Made by a program: the position numbers and the translations under genes. A stretch of DNA of 64,000 nt, from the NCBI GenBank assembly GCA_020722815.1, contig DYKB01000006.1:62001-126000 (forward strand), given 5' to 3'. Shown piece by piece: positions 26,263 to 35,031 of this stretch. Every line of letters begins with the position of its first letter. Position 1 is the stretch's first letter. Source of the stretch: Caldithrix sp. Lineage in GTDB: Bacteria > Zhuqueibacterota > Zhuqueibacteria > Thermofontimicrobiales > Sulfurfontimicrobiaceae. The notes below the pieces were generated by a model. That model was not told where the DNA came from. It did no database searches and worked only from the letters and a program-made list of their open reading frames with translations.

Positions 26263-29200
26263 TCACTCGATGATTTTTCGCTTATTCCGATCCAGAATTG
26301 AATAAACCACTGGAATCACAATCAAAGTCAGGAAAGTTGAGGTCAGTAGTCCGCCTACGACCACCGCGCCAAGGGGTTTTAAGGCTTCGCCACCTTCACC
26401 AAAGCTGAAGGCAATGGGCAACATACCAAAAATTGTCGTCAGGGCGGTAATAAGCACCGGACGTAAACGAGTCGTTCCACCTAAAAGAATGGCTTCAGTT
26501 TTATTCAGACCACTTTCCCGTAATTGAATGATATAATCAATCAAGAGAATGCCATTATTGACCACAATTCCCACCAGCATAATCAGTCCCAACAAGGCAT
26601 TTATGCTAATGGCTGCGCCAAATAGATACAGTCCGAACACGACACCGATGAGCGCAAGTGGAATGGTGAAAGCAATCGTAAATGGATGTACAAAAGAATT
26701 AAACTGGGCACCCATCACGACATAGACCAGGAAAATAGCAATGCCCAGCGCCAGCAACAGACTGATAAAGGAGTTCTGAATTGACTTGGATGATCCCCCA
26801 AAAGAAAGGTAATAATTCGGTGGGAGTTGAAGCTGACGTGCTGCCTTTTGAATTTCAGCGACAACCTGTCGTTGCGAAGCTCCGGCCACATCCGCATTTA
26901 TTTCAACCAGTCGTTGTTGATCCAGCCGTTTGATTTCACTGGGTCCTCGTCCCAATGAAATTTTCGCCACCGCACGCAGTGGGACAATCTCCCCTTTCAT
27001 CGTCTTCAAGGGCAAATTGAGTAATTTATCCACGGATTTAATTTTTTCTTTATCCACTTCAAGGGTAATATCAAATTCATCCCCAAAAGCACTCAAGCGG
27101 GTTACCGCCAGTCCCGCATTGGCAATGCGAATCGTTGAGGCAATCTGATTGAGTGATAAACCTAAATCACTGGCTTTTAATCGATCTACCTGAATTCCAA
27201 ACTCATAAAGACCCTCCTGTAAGGAACTTATTACATTCACGGCATGGGGATGATTCTCCACGATTTTTAGAGCCTTTTCCCCAAAGGTTGCCAGCATCTC
27301 CAAATCATCACCGGCAATTCGGACATTAATTGGCGCTCGCTGAATTCCCTCGGTGGCATCGGTCTGGCGGACAACTACCCGTGTGCCTGGTAACGAACTC
27401 CAGCGGCTTCGAATACTATCCATTACCTGATCGAGTTGGGATAGAAATTCAGGTTTTAATCCAATCGTAATGGTTGCTGTATTGGGTTTTAGTTCCCCGC
27501 GTGCGGAAAGAACCCCCACAACGGTATAAACCTGGGCGATTTCGGGATGGCTTTTTAATTCAACTTCGATATCCCTGCATATTTTATCAGTCACTTCCAA
27601 TTGAGTGCTTTCAGCCATGACCAATTCAATCCGAAACTCCCCCTCATTAATTGAGGGTAAAAATTCAATATCCAATTTGGGTCCTAAAATCCCGATTGAA
27701 GCTACCAACAATAGCGTTACCAGTAACAGCGAGAGAAAACGATGGCGTAACGCCCATTTTAATGAATGTTGATAGGCGAGGGTGATAAAATCAAAGATTT
27801 TTTGCCAGGTGCGAATCAGAAAATTTGATTTGCCATCGGTTTGCATGAGCCGAAAACTTAAAGTCGGGACAACCGTTAACGCAACAACAACCGAAATGGA
27901 AAGTGAAAAAACCACTGTCAATGCCAATTCACCCAAAAGCACGGCAAATAATCCCACCAAAAATGCCAGGGGTAAAAATACGACAATCGAAGTCAAATTT
28001 GAAGCCGAAACCGCCAATCCGACTTCCTGAGTGGCCTGAACAACCGTTTGGAGACGATTTGCATCTTTTTTCATCTGCAAATTTCGAAAAATATTTTCCA
28101 AAACCACGATTGAGGAATCAACGATCATCCCGACACCGAGTGCCAGACCTCCCAGGGAGATGGTGTTAATTGATAAGCCAAAAGCGTCAATCAGCAAAAA
28201 AGTCCCAACGATTGAAATGGGTATTGAAAGGGCAATAATCAGGGTATTTTTAATATCTCCCAGAAAGATTAATAAAATGACACCCGCCAGCATGGCACCA
28301 ATCGCAGCGTTTTGTAAAACATTTTGAATTGAATTCTCGATAAAAGTCGCCTGATCACGGATAACCGTTATTTTGATATCGTCGGGTAAAAATTTTTCAA
28401 TCGCTTTTAATTCTTCACGGACCTCGGCTACCATTGCCACGGTATTACCGCCACTTTTTTCGCGAATCGCGAGTCCCACCAGTGGTTTTCCATTCAGACG
28501 AATAATGGATTCGTTTTCTTTATCCTTAAAAACAACTTCGGCCACATCTTTTAAATAAATTGGTGCCCCCTGAAGATTACCAACGATGATATTTTTAATA
28601 TCCTCAAGCTGTTCAAATTTTCCAATCGTTCGCAAAAAATAATTGCGATATTCAGTGGTCATCTTACCAGCCGGTATATTCATATTTTCGGTCATCAGCG
28701 TGGTATTCAATTGAGCTAATGTCAAGCCGTAGCCAGCCAGTAAATCCGGATTGACGCTTACCACCACCTGCTGTTCATTGCCACTAAAAATTTGAACATT
28801 GGCGACATTTTCCAGCCGTAAGAATCGATTTTTAAGTTTCTTTTCAACATAATCGCGAATTTCATTCAGCCCTTTCTTCTCGGAAGCAAATCCCAGTTCT
28901 ATTCCGGGTGGTAAAAAATCCTGCACCTGCAAAACAGTAGGAGTGAGTGCTTCACGAGGAAGACGGGCACTGGCGCGGTTTGTCCGATCCTGGACATCGA
29001 GTTTTGCCTGTGCAAAATCGACGCCCCAACCAAAGCGAGTAATCACCCGACACACGCCTTCGATGCAGGTCGTTTCAATCTCATCCATCCCGTCAATGGT
29101 GCTAAGCTCCTCTTCCAACGGTTTGGCGATTAATTCCTCGATCTCAGCCGGTGCAACTCCTGGATAGGGTGCAATGACGATAAGAGAGGGCGCCACAAAT

Positions 29201-29316
29201 TCTGGCCAGAAAGAAATTGGAATTCCGGGAATAGCGACCAATCCCAATAAGATCAGTGTTAGCACCAGTAATGTCAAACCAACAGGATTTTTGATACTTA
29301 ATTCGGCAATTTTCAT
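26263..29316 (-). CDS. RND-family efflux pump, inner-membrane subunit (AcrB/HAE-type)
   Basis: Proton-driven exporter of 1017 residues, the normal length. It begins MKIAELSIKNPVGLTLLVLTLILLGLVAIPGIPISFWPE and has the two-fold repeat of membrane and periplasmic porter domains: the first membrane bundle is at about 335-530 (with SIPISIVGTFLLIDAFGLSINTISLGGLALGVGMIVDSSIVVLENI) and the second at about 850-1010 (TIPLALIGVVFGLYLFG...NGILLIDYI). It lies 4 bp after the membrane-fusion gene and forms the last gene of a MarR-TolC-MFP-RND operon. No signature of metal-specific CzcA pumps stands out, so hydrophobic compounds or drugs are the likeliest cargo. Confidence 0.94.
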   Translation of the reverse strand: MKIAELSIKNPVGLTLLVLTLILLGLVAIPGIPISFWPEFVAPSLIVIAPYPGVAPAEIEELIAKPLEEELSTIDGMDEIETTCIEGVCRVITRFGWGVDFAQAKLDVQDRTNRASARLPREALTPTVLQVQDFLPPGIELGFASEKKGLNEIRDYVEKKLKNRFLRLENVANVQIFSGNEQQVVVSVNPDLLAGYGLTLAQLNTTLMTENMNIPAGKMTTEYRNYFLRTIGKFEQLEDIKNIIVGNLQGAPIYLKDVAEVVFKDKENESIIRLNGKPLVGLAIREKSGGNTVAMVAEVREELKAIEKFLPDDIKITVIRDQATFIENSIQNVLQNAAIGAMLAGVILLIFLGDIKNTLIIALSIPISIVGTFLLIDAFGLSINTISLGGLALGVGMIVDSSIVVLENIFRNLQMKKDANRLQTVVQATQEVGLAVSASNLTSIVVFLPLAFLVGLFAVLLGELALTVVFSLSISVVVALTVVPTLSFRLMQTDGKSNFLIRTWQKIFDFITLAYQHSLKWALRHRFLSLLLVTLLLVASIGILGPKLDIEFLPSINEGEFRIELVMAESTQLEVTDKICRDIEVELKSHPEIAQVYTVVGVLSARGELKPNTATITIGLKPEFLSQLDQVMDSIRSRWSSLPGTRVVVRQTDATEGIQRAPINVRIAGDDLEMLATFGEKALKIVENHPHAVNVISSLQEGLYEFGIQVDRLKASDLGLSLNQIASTIRIANAGLAVTRLSAFGDEFDITLEVDKEKIKSVDKLLNLPLKTMKGEIVPLRAVAKISLGRGPSEIKRLDQQRLVEINADVAGASQRQVVAEIQKAARQLQLPPNYYLSFGGSSKSIQNSFISLLLALGIAIFLVYVVMGAQFNSFVHPFTIAFTIPLALIGVVFGLYLFGAAISINALLGLIMLVGIVVNNGILLIDYIIQLRESGLNKTEAILLGGTTRLRPVLITALTTIFGMLPIAFSFGEGGEALKPLGAVVVGGLLTSTFLTLIVIPVVYSILDRNKRKIIE

Positions 29317-29320
29317 AATC

Positions 29321-30196
29321 TTAGTCCTCTATAATACTCACATCCACGCCATCTTCCAGTAAATTTTGGCCCAGAACAACAACTTGATCACCAGACCGCA
29401 ATCCCATGACCTCAATTTTATCACCGGCAATCACGCCTGTCTCTATCATCTGTTGCTGCGCCTTCCCCTGATCAATTCGAAAAGTAAATCGCATCACACC
29501 CGTCTGAACCACGGCATCAAGCGGGATCATCAAGCCTGGATGTTCGCCAATCTCAAGCCGTGCCTGGCCAAACATTCCCGGCCGAAGTCGTCCCTGTGGA
29601 TTTGCCAGTTGAATTGTAATCGTTACACTTCGTGAAAGCGGTTCTAAGGATGGACTCACTTCAGTGACGCGCCCATTTAAAATTTCGGAGGGAAATGCAC
29701 TTAAGGTCACATGCACCATTTCTCCGATTTTGAGCTGGCTAATATAGGATTCTGCGACTTTGGCTACCATTTCGATGGGATTCAACTGGCTGATGGCAAA
29801 TACAGGCCGTTGCGGTGTTACATTGCTCCCCACCTCAATCGCATCTATTGTAATGATGCCATCACTGGTAGCTTTTATTTTTAAAGGTGAAAATTGCATC
29901 CCGGGGATATCCTGGACCATTTCTGCCAGTATTTCATCTTTTTTTACCCGTTGCCCAACTTTTACGGCTTTGGATATAATTAACCCCGCGGTTTTTACAT
30001 AGATTTCGATTTGCGCCGATGGTTTAAGTTCGCCCGTAACAGCCAATGTTTCAACAATGGTTGTATCGATAACGGTTGTCACTTTGACCGCTACCTTTTC
30101 TTTTTCGATTGGCAAATTCTTTTCGGTCTTTTGCTGCTGACTGCAACCGAAAATATAAAATGCCAGTATTAAAATAAGTATATATTTTTTAAGCAT
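29321..30196 (-). CDS. RND efflux membrane-fusion (periplasmic adaptor) lipoprotein
   Basis: 291 residues. A lipoprotein signal (MLKKYILILILAFYIFGC) gives Cys18 as the lipidated residue. Barrel-sandwich half-motifs follow (VETLAVTGELKPSAQIEIYVKTAGLI near 50-75 and IKATSDGIITIDAIEVGSNVTPQRPVFAI near 105-135), then beta-barrel and membrane-proximal domains (RLRPGMFGQARLEIGEHPGLMIPLDAVVQTG near 205). It lacks the long helical hairpin of AcrA, so it is a short adaptor. AGAGGAG precedes the ATG. It bridges the RND pump and the TolC-type channel encoded on either side. Confidence 0.93.
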   Translation of the reverse strand: MLKKYILILILAFYIFGCSQQQKTEKNLPIEKEKVAVKVTTVIDTTIVETLAVTGELKPSAQIEIYVKTAGLIISKAVKVGQRVKKDEILAEMVQDIPGMQFSPLKIKATSDGIITIDAIEVGSNVTPQRPVFAISQLNPIEMVAKVAESYISQLKIGEMVHVTLSAFPSEILNGRVTEVSPSLEPLSRSVTITIQLANPQGRLRPGMFGQARLEIGEHPGLMIPLDAVVQTGVMRFTFRIDQGKAQQQMIETGVIAGDKIEVMGLRSGDQVVVLGQNLLEDGVDVSIIED

Positions 30197-30281
30197 CTTG
30201 GGTCATCTCCTCTGAAATTACGTTCTATAAAAAAGTTTATTTATCGTATTTAATTCAATTTTTTTAGGGAGCAGAAACCTT

Positions 30282-30385
30282 TTATTGCGAGGCGTTTTTT
30301 GCCGAAGCTTGTCTTTTAAGCGCATAATCCCCTAATAAAATGGGAGGAGATTGCTTCGTTGCATAAAACGCTTCTCGCAATGACC
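30282..30385. repeat. Solitary GCGAGG-type palindromic core without MITE ends
   Basis: ATTGCGAGGCGTTTTTTGCC at the left and CGCTTCTCGCAATGACC at the right, with GAGATTGCTTCGTTGC inside. It is the same kind of core as in MITE family 3, but I find none of the GTGTCTGTCCG ends around it. It sits in the 215-bp gap between the TolC and adaptor genes of one operon and could form a strong hairpin in the transcript. Confidence 0.75.
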
Positions 30386-30411
30386 GCTCCGAATTCGTTG
30401 TCGAACCAACA

Positions 30412-31767
30412 CTATTTATCCGGTTCAGGTTCAAACCACGAGAAATTCTCGCGCGCGCGACAGAGATCCAGCTTTGCTATGATATGATTATAAATCATTT
30501 GTGTATATGACAGCTCGGATTGTGATAATGCCTGCTGCGCATTCAAGACATCCAGCGAAGAAGCCAGACCCTCCTGATATTGCGTATCGGCGACTTGCAG
30601 CGCTTCCAACGCCAAGGCAACATTCGCTTTAAGAACATCAATCTTATCAGCTACCTGATTTAAACTAACCAGCGCCTGCCTCACCTGCATCTGAATTAAA
30701 TCCCGAATTTCCGCGGTTTGCAGTTCAATGACCTGACGCTGCAATTTTGTTTCTTGGACTTGATGTTTAGTCGAAAAACCATCAAATAGCGGGACAACCA
30801 ACTGTACGCCGGCGTTCCAGTTATCCACGAACCGATTGGGATCCATGGGTTCGAATCCATTGGTGATAGTATATCCCGAGAAAACAAATAAATTCGGTTT
30901 ATTGGTACTATTGGCGAGGCGAACCTGATGTTCATTCAATTCTTCCTGGATTTTAAAAACCATCAATTCAGAACGAATGGCAAGCGCTTCATTCAAAATC
31001 TCATCTGCGTTTAAATTTACCCGCTGATATTTAAAATCAGCCACCAGCGAAATCTCTTCTGCATCCAGACCCAATAGCTTCCCCAGCATGATTTTACTTT
31101 TAAAAAGGTTGTCCTGCGATTCCTGCAATTGACTTTGTGTATTTTTTAATTGAACCTGAGCGCGCAATAGCTCCAATCTGGGCACCAGGCCGGCTGAAAA
31201 TCGTTCTTGGGTGATTTTTAATAAACTTTCTGCCCGATTGACGCTGGCTTTATTCAATTTAATTAACTCCTGCTGGAAAGCCACCAGATAAAAATTCCGC
31301 AGCACCTGATCTGTCAGTTTGATTTTTTCCTGTTTCGTCTGGAGGGTTGTCATACGTCTCCCGGATTCCGCCAGACCAATCGTTGAATTTATCCGGCCCC
31401 ACGTCAACACCGGCAATTGAAGTTTAAGGTCCAGATTTACCCGATTGGGGGTGCCAAATTGAAATGTCCGACTCTCGCCTCCGGGACCCATGGGAATCGA
31501 AAAGGAGGTAATCTTACCAATTCGCGTATAGAGACTGGTTAAATTGACGGATGGTAATCGCTGTGATTTGCTGGTCGCCACTTTTTCATCAGCGATGAGG
31601 TTATCCACGGCTGTTGCCTTTAACAAATGGCTATTTTGATAGGCTAATTTCAGACAATCGCCAAGCTGCAGATTTTCTCCAGCCAGAAGCGAAATGGTAG
31701 ACAACATCATCAGGTACAGGATAATTTTGATTTGAAAAGTATGGTTCTGTTTGATTAGCATATTCAT
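30412..31767 (-). CDS. TolC-family outer-membrane efflux protein
   Basis: 451 residues with an N-terminal signal peptide (hydrophobic stretch IKIILYLMMLSTISLLAG near 14-30). Two outer-membrane-efflux repeats follow: LQLGDCLKLAYQNSHLLKATAVD near 34-56 and LNADEILNEALAIRSELMVFKIQEEL near 250-275, with long helical stretches (QLKNTQSQLQESQDNLFKSK; LQRQVIELQTAEIRDLIQMQVRQA). It forms the trimeric outer-membrane channel for the RND pump in the same operon. It begins 7 bp after the MarR gene. Confidence 0.93.
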   Translation of the reverse strand: MNMLIKQNHTFQIKIILYLMMLSTISLLAGENLQLGDCLKLAYQNSHLLKATAVDNLIADEKVATSKSQRLPSVNLTSLYTRIGKITSFSIPMGPGGESRTFQFGTPNRVNLDLKLQLPVLTWGRINSTIGLAESGRRMTTLQTKQEKIKLTDQVLRNFYLVAFQQELIKLNKASVNRAESLLKITQERFSAGLVPRLELLRAQVQLKNTQSQLQESQDNLFKSKIMLGKLLGLDAEEISLVADFKYQRVNLNADEILNEALAIRSELMVFKIQEELNEHQVRLANSTNKPNLFVFSGYTITNGFEPMDPNRFVDNWNAGVQLVVPLFDGFSTKHQVQETKLQRQVIELQTAEIRDLIQMQVRQALVSLNQVADKIDVLKANVALALEALQVADTQYQEGLASSLDVLNAQQALSQSELSYTQMIYNHIIAKLDLCRARENFSWFEPEPDK

Positions 31768-31774
31768 TTTCCTG

Positions 31775-32236
31775 TTATGGTTTAGGTGACTGATTTTTGA
31801 TTTTTTGAATAAAACCGAGGATCAATTCAAAGGCTTCAACAAATTGCCGTTGTTCATCCGGCTGTAATGGGCTGAGAATACTATCACAACAGTGCTGAAT
31901 AGCGTTTTTTCGCTCTTCTAATAGCTTGATTGCCCGTGCGGTCAGATGAAAAATTGTCCGGCGACGATCCTTTTCATCCTTCACCCGGAGCAATAAATTT
32001 TGTTGGATCAGCTTTTCCGCCATTTCACTTACTGAACTTTGTGCATTCCCCAGCTCCTGCTGCAATTCCGGCACGCCCATCGCCCCTTTATGCAAAAGCA
32101 GCATCAGCATCCGATATTGCGGCAATGAAAATTCCGCCTCTTTTGATGCCTCCAATGCCACGCTATGAAAAAAGTGCATGATGGGAATGAAAGCATTTGA
32201 AAATCGCATACTATATTCAGGTTGATTTACCTGCAT
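31775..32236 (-). CDS. MarR-family transcriptional regulator of the efflux operon
   Basis: About 153 residues, a winged-helix repressor. The DNA-binding region is LPQYRMLMLLLHKGAMGVPELQQELGNAQSSVSEMAEKLIQQNLLLRVKDEKDRRRTIFHLT (residues about 38-100), with the DxRR wing typical of MarR. The ATG at 32236 has GAGG 6 bases upstream; an ATG two codons earlier overlaps that site. A perfect inverted repeat 27-53 bp upstream (32263-32289) is a natural operator. Loss of binding in the presence of a ligand would induce the TolC-MFP-RND genes. Confidence 0.92.
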   Translation of the reverse strand: MQVNQPEYSMRFSNAFIPIMHFFHSVALEASKEAEFSLPQYRMLMLLLHKGAMGVPELQQELGNAQSSVSEMAEKLIQQNLLLRVKDEKDRRRTIFHLTARAIKLLEERKNAIQHCCDSILSPLQPDEQRQFVEAFELILGFIQKIKNQSPKP

Positions 32237-32262
32237 TATCATCCTCTTTTTTTAATCGTTTT

Positions 32263-32289
32263 CCGATAAATCGAAATCCGATTTATCGG
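32263..32289. promoter_or_regulatory. Perfect palindromic operator upstream of marR
   Basis: CCGATAAATCG-AAATC-CGATTTATCGG: two exact 11-bp arms and a 5-bp spacer. It lies upstream of the MarR gene of the efflux operon. MarR proteins bind such dyads and usually repress their own operon. This is the only dyad of this quality in the region. Confidence 0.8.
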
Positions 32290-32535
32290 TTTCAGATTAA
32301 TTTAATAAAATAAAGGGAAAAAGTCAAGTTAAAAATTTCATTTAAGGTCCACAATTTAATTTTTAGGTGGAGCAAGTTTCGCAAATCCAAAAAGCAAAAT
32401 GAAATATCACCGAACAAACATAATTTGAAGCGCCCCAATTGCGTTGTCAAGAATACCGAACCATCCGCGTGAACAAATCCGGTATTTTTAAAAAATTCAA
32501 TTCAATAAAAACAATAACTTATCTCAAAATGCCAA

Positions 32536-32579
32536 TGTTCACGCCCCATCTACAGTGGCTTCTGTGGGTGGCGTGAACA
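32536..32579. repeat. Long imperfect hairpin in the marR-ppx gap
   Basis: The arms TGTTCACGCC... and ...GGCGTGAACA close an imperfect stem that continues with CCATCTACAG facing CTGTGGGTGG. It lies in a 1.2-kb gene-free stretch (32290-33492). The rest of that stretch is AT-rich, contains two copies of an ACATTCGGG-ATAAC word (near 32880 and 33046) and a small hairpin GCCCGAACGCTCCTATCGGGC at 32816, but no gene I would support. Confidence 0.5.
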
Positions 32580-33492
32580 TCCAATTAATCCCAAAAATAG
32601 CGTCAAAATGCTTAAAAATAGCTTATTTTGGCATATTTGATGATGATTTTTTTTATAATATTTTACTATTCAATTCATTTTATATGAATGGTAATTACTA
32701 ATTTATTTAGCCAATAATGATATTATGCTGATTAATTATTATAACAATTTGAATTTATAAAATTTCAATATAATTTTTCGAATCCACTCAATAAAAAAGG
32801 GTAAAACCTGTCCTGCCCGAACGCTCCTATCGGGCATCCATATTTTTAAAAAGGTATGGATTTCTGCCAAAAACATTCGGGAATAACCGCGTCGATCCAC
32901 CCGGTGAACGGTTACATCTTCATTTCGCACAATATGAAAATCCTGTACGATTTTAGAGCGGATGAATAAAAAGATCGATAAACCTGGAACGGATGCTGGT
33001 TTTGGGTATCTCATGTTTCCGTTTTGATAACTTCATGACCAAACATTCGGGGATAACTTCTTGTTATATTCAGAATGAATAGTACTTAATTGAGTGAGAT
33101 TTAATAGTCCCAGGATAAAGAACATGGGTCGTGTATTGCCTCGAAATTAAATGTTAGCGTATTTTTTTGTACAAAGACGTTTCACCCCAATCCGGAAGTC
33201 TTTGTGCAAAACGAATTCATCAGCTTAAGCAGGGGAAAATTTTTTTGACTATTTAATCCACTTAAATTACTTGGAATTTTGAGGTCGTGACTATTTTTCC
33301 AAAACACCCAGGTTCCGTTTTTTATGGGTTAATGCGATTTACCTTCTGTCATAAAAATTTAATTGCTATTCTGTAATTTTTTTTGTATGTTTAATGTTTC
33401 TCATAAATTAAATCCATCTTTCCAGTTGTAACTTAACTTGTATTTTATGACAACAGGATGAATATAATTGATTAAGACAATATAGAATTAAC

Positions 33493-35031
33493 ATGAAGAA
33501 ACATAATCATTTTGCAGTGATAGATCTGGGTACCAGCGCCATTCGGATGGTGATTGCCGAACGGGATGAAAAGAAGGGCTTTCAAATAATTGAATGTCTG
33601 TCACAATCCATCCGACTCGGTGTTGACACTTTTTTGACAAATGTTATCAGTCAGGAGAGCGCACTGGCGACGGTGAAAATTTTGAAAAAATTCAAGCGTA
33701 TTTTACAGGATTATAAAATCAGCGAATCACGGATTGTCGCAACCAGTGCCGTCAGTGAAGCACAAAACCGTGCCTATTTTCAGGATTTTATTCTCCGGCA
33801 AACGGGATTTAAGATTGAAATTATTGAAAGTCAGGAGAATTGTGAATTTATTTTTCTATCGGTTTTGAATGAATTGGAGAAAGCACAGGAAAAACTGGCG
33901 CCCAATGCCTTGTTAGTTGATCTGGGCACCGGTAACGCCCGTTGTGTCTTTATTAAAGCGGGAAAAATTATCTGGATTCAAACCTTAAAAATCGGGAGTC
34001 TTCGACTTCGTGAAATTCTCCATGATATTGATGTTCAGAGTTTTGAATTTTATAAAGTGTTGCAAGCTTTCATTCATGCCGATATTGCATTCCTGAAAAA
34101 ATTAATGCCAATGGACAACATTACCCATTTTGTCGTGACTGGCAGTATTATTGGCGAACTGATAAACTATCTGGTTCCCCAATTAGCCGAACAATCATTT
34201 ATCAAAGTTACCCCGGACTGGTTTGTTCAGCTTTATGAAAAATATAAAAACGCCACCATTGAACAATTTATTGAACAATATAGAATTCCGACGGATGTGG
34301 CTGATATTTTATTGCCGGCTATTATTGTTTATTGGGATTTTGCGACCACTTTTAAAGCAGAATGTATTATTTTGCCCAATAGCAGCATGGCCGAGGGGGT
34401 CCTGGTTGATTATTATAATCCATTACCTGACTTTGATGAACACATATTAGCTTCAGCACGTACCCTGGCATCCCAGTTTAAAGTTGATGAAAAACATGCT
34501 GAAAAAGTCCTTGAATTAAGTGAACAGATTTTTAAGCAAACCCATTCGCTCCATAAATTACCGAAAGAATCCCTGCGTCATTTGCGTGTCGCGGCACTGG
34601 TTCATGATGTGGGACATTATATCGCGGATCAAAATCACCATCTTCATTCGCAATATCTGGTAACTATGTCGCCGATTACTGGCCTTTCTGAACGCGAGCG
34701 TATGTTGATTGCCTTGATTGCCCGGAATCATCGGCATCTTGAGGTGGAATTGGAACTGATTAAAAAATTTTCTTTGACCCGAAAAGAGCAGTTATCGGTG
34801 TTAAAACTAATTTCGATTTTACGAATTGCCAATGCGCTGGACAAAAGTCATTCCGGCAGCGTCAAGGAAATTGATATTAAAATGAGACCAGACAAAAATC
34901 AGGTGATCTTCAAAATTAAGACAAAAACCAGTGTTCCACTGGAAAGATGGGCATTTAACCATTGTAAGCACCTTTTTTCCCAACTTTTCTATACTGAAAC
35001 CTTGTTAACAGTTGAAAGGGTTCTGGGATGA
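33493..35031 (+). CDS. ppx: Exopolyphosphatase / guanosine pentaphosphatase (Ppx/GppA) with HD domain
   Basis: Releases phosphate from polyphosphate or hydrolyses pppGpp. 512 residues. The actin-like ATPase fold starts with FAVIDLGTSAIRMVIAE (phosphate 1 motif); the second phosphate motif is ALLVDLGTGNARCVFI near 138-153. A C-terminal HD domain (RVAALVHDVGHYIADQNHHLHSQYLV near 367-395) is typical of the long form. The stop overlaps the ATG of ppk1 by 4 bp (ATGA at 35028), so synthesis of the polyphosphate-making and -breaking enzymes is coupled. Confidence 0.93.
   Translation: MKKHNHFAVIDLGTSAIRMVIAERDEKKGFQIIECLSQSIRLGVDTFLTNVISQESALATVKILKKFKRILQDYKISESRIVATSAVSEAQNRAYFQDFILRQTGFKIEIIESQENCEFIFLSVLNELEKAQEKLAPNALLVDLGTGNARCVFIKAGKIIWIQTLKIGSLRLREILHDIDVQSFEFYKVLQAFIHADIAFLKKLMPMDNITHFVVTGSIIGELINYLVPQLAEQSFIKVTPDWFVQLYEKYKNATIEQFIEQYRIPTDVADILLPAIIVYWDFATTFKAECIILPNSSMAEGVLVDYYNPLPDFDEHILASARTLASQFKVDEKHAEKVLELSEQIFKQTHSLHKLPKESLRHLRVAALVHDVGHYIADQNHHLHSQYLVTMSPITGLSERERMLIALIARNHRHLEVELELIKKFSLTRKEQLSVLKLISILRIANALDKSHSGSVKEIDIKMRPDKNQVIFKIKTKTSVPLERWAFNHCKHLFSQLFYTETLLTVERVLG

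Noticed and set aside
32739-33014. A 91-codon open frame on the minus strand
   Set aside because: Low-complexity basic tail, no family resemblance, located in repeat-like AT-rich DNA.
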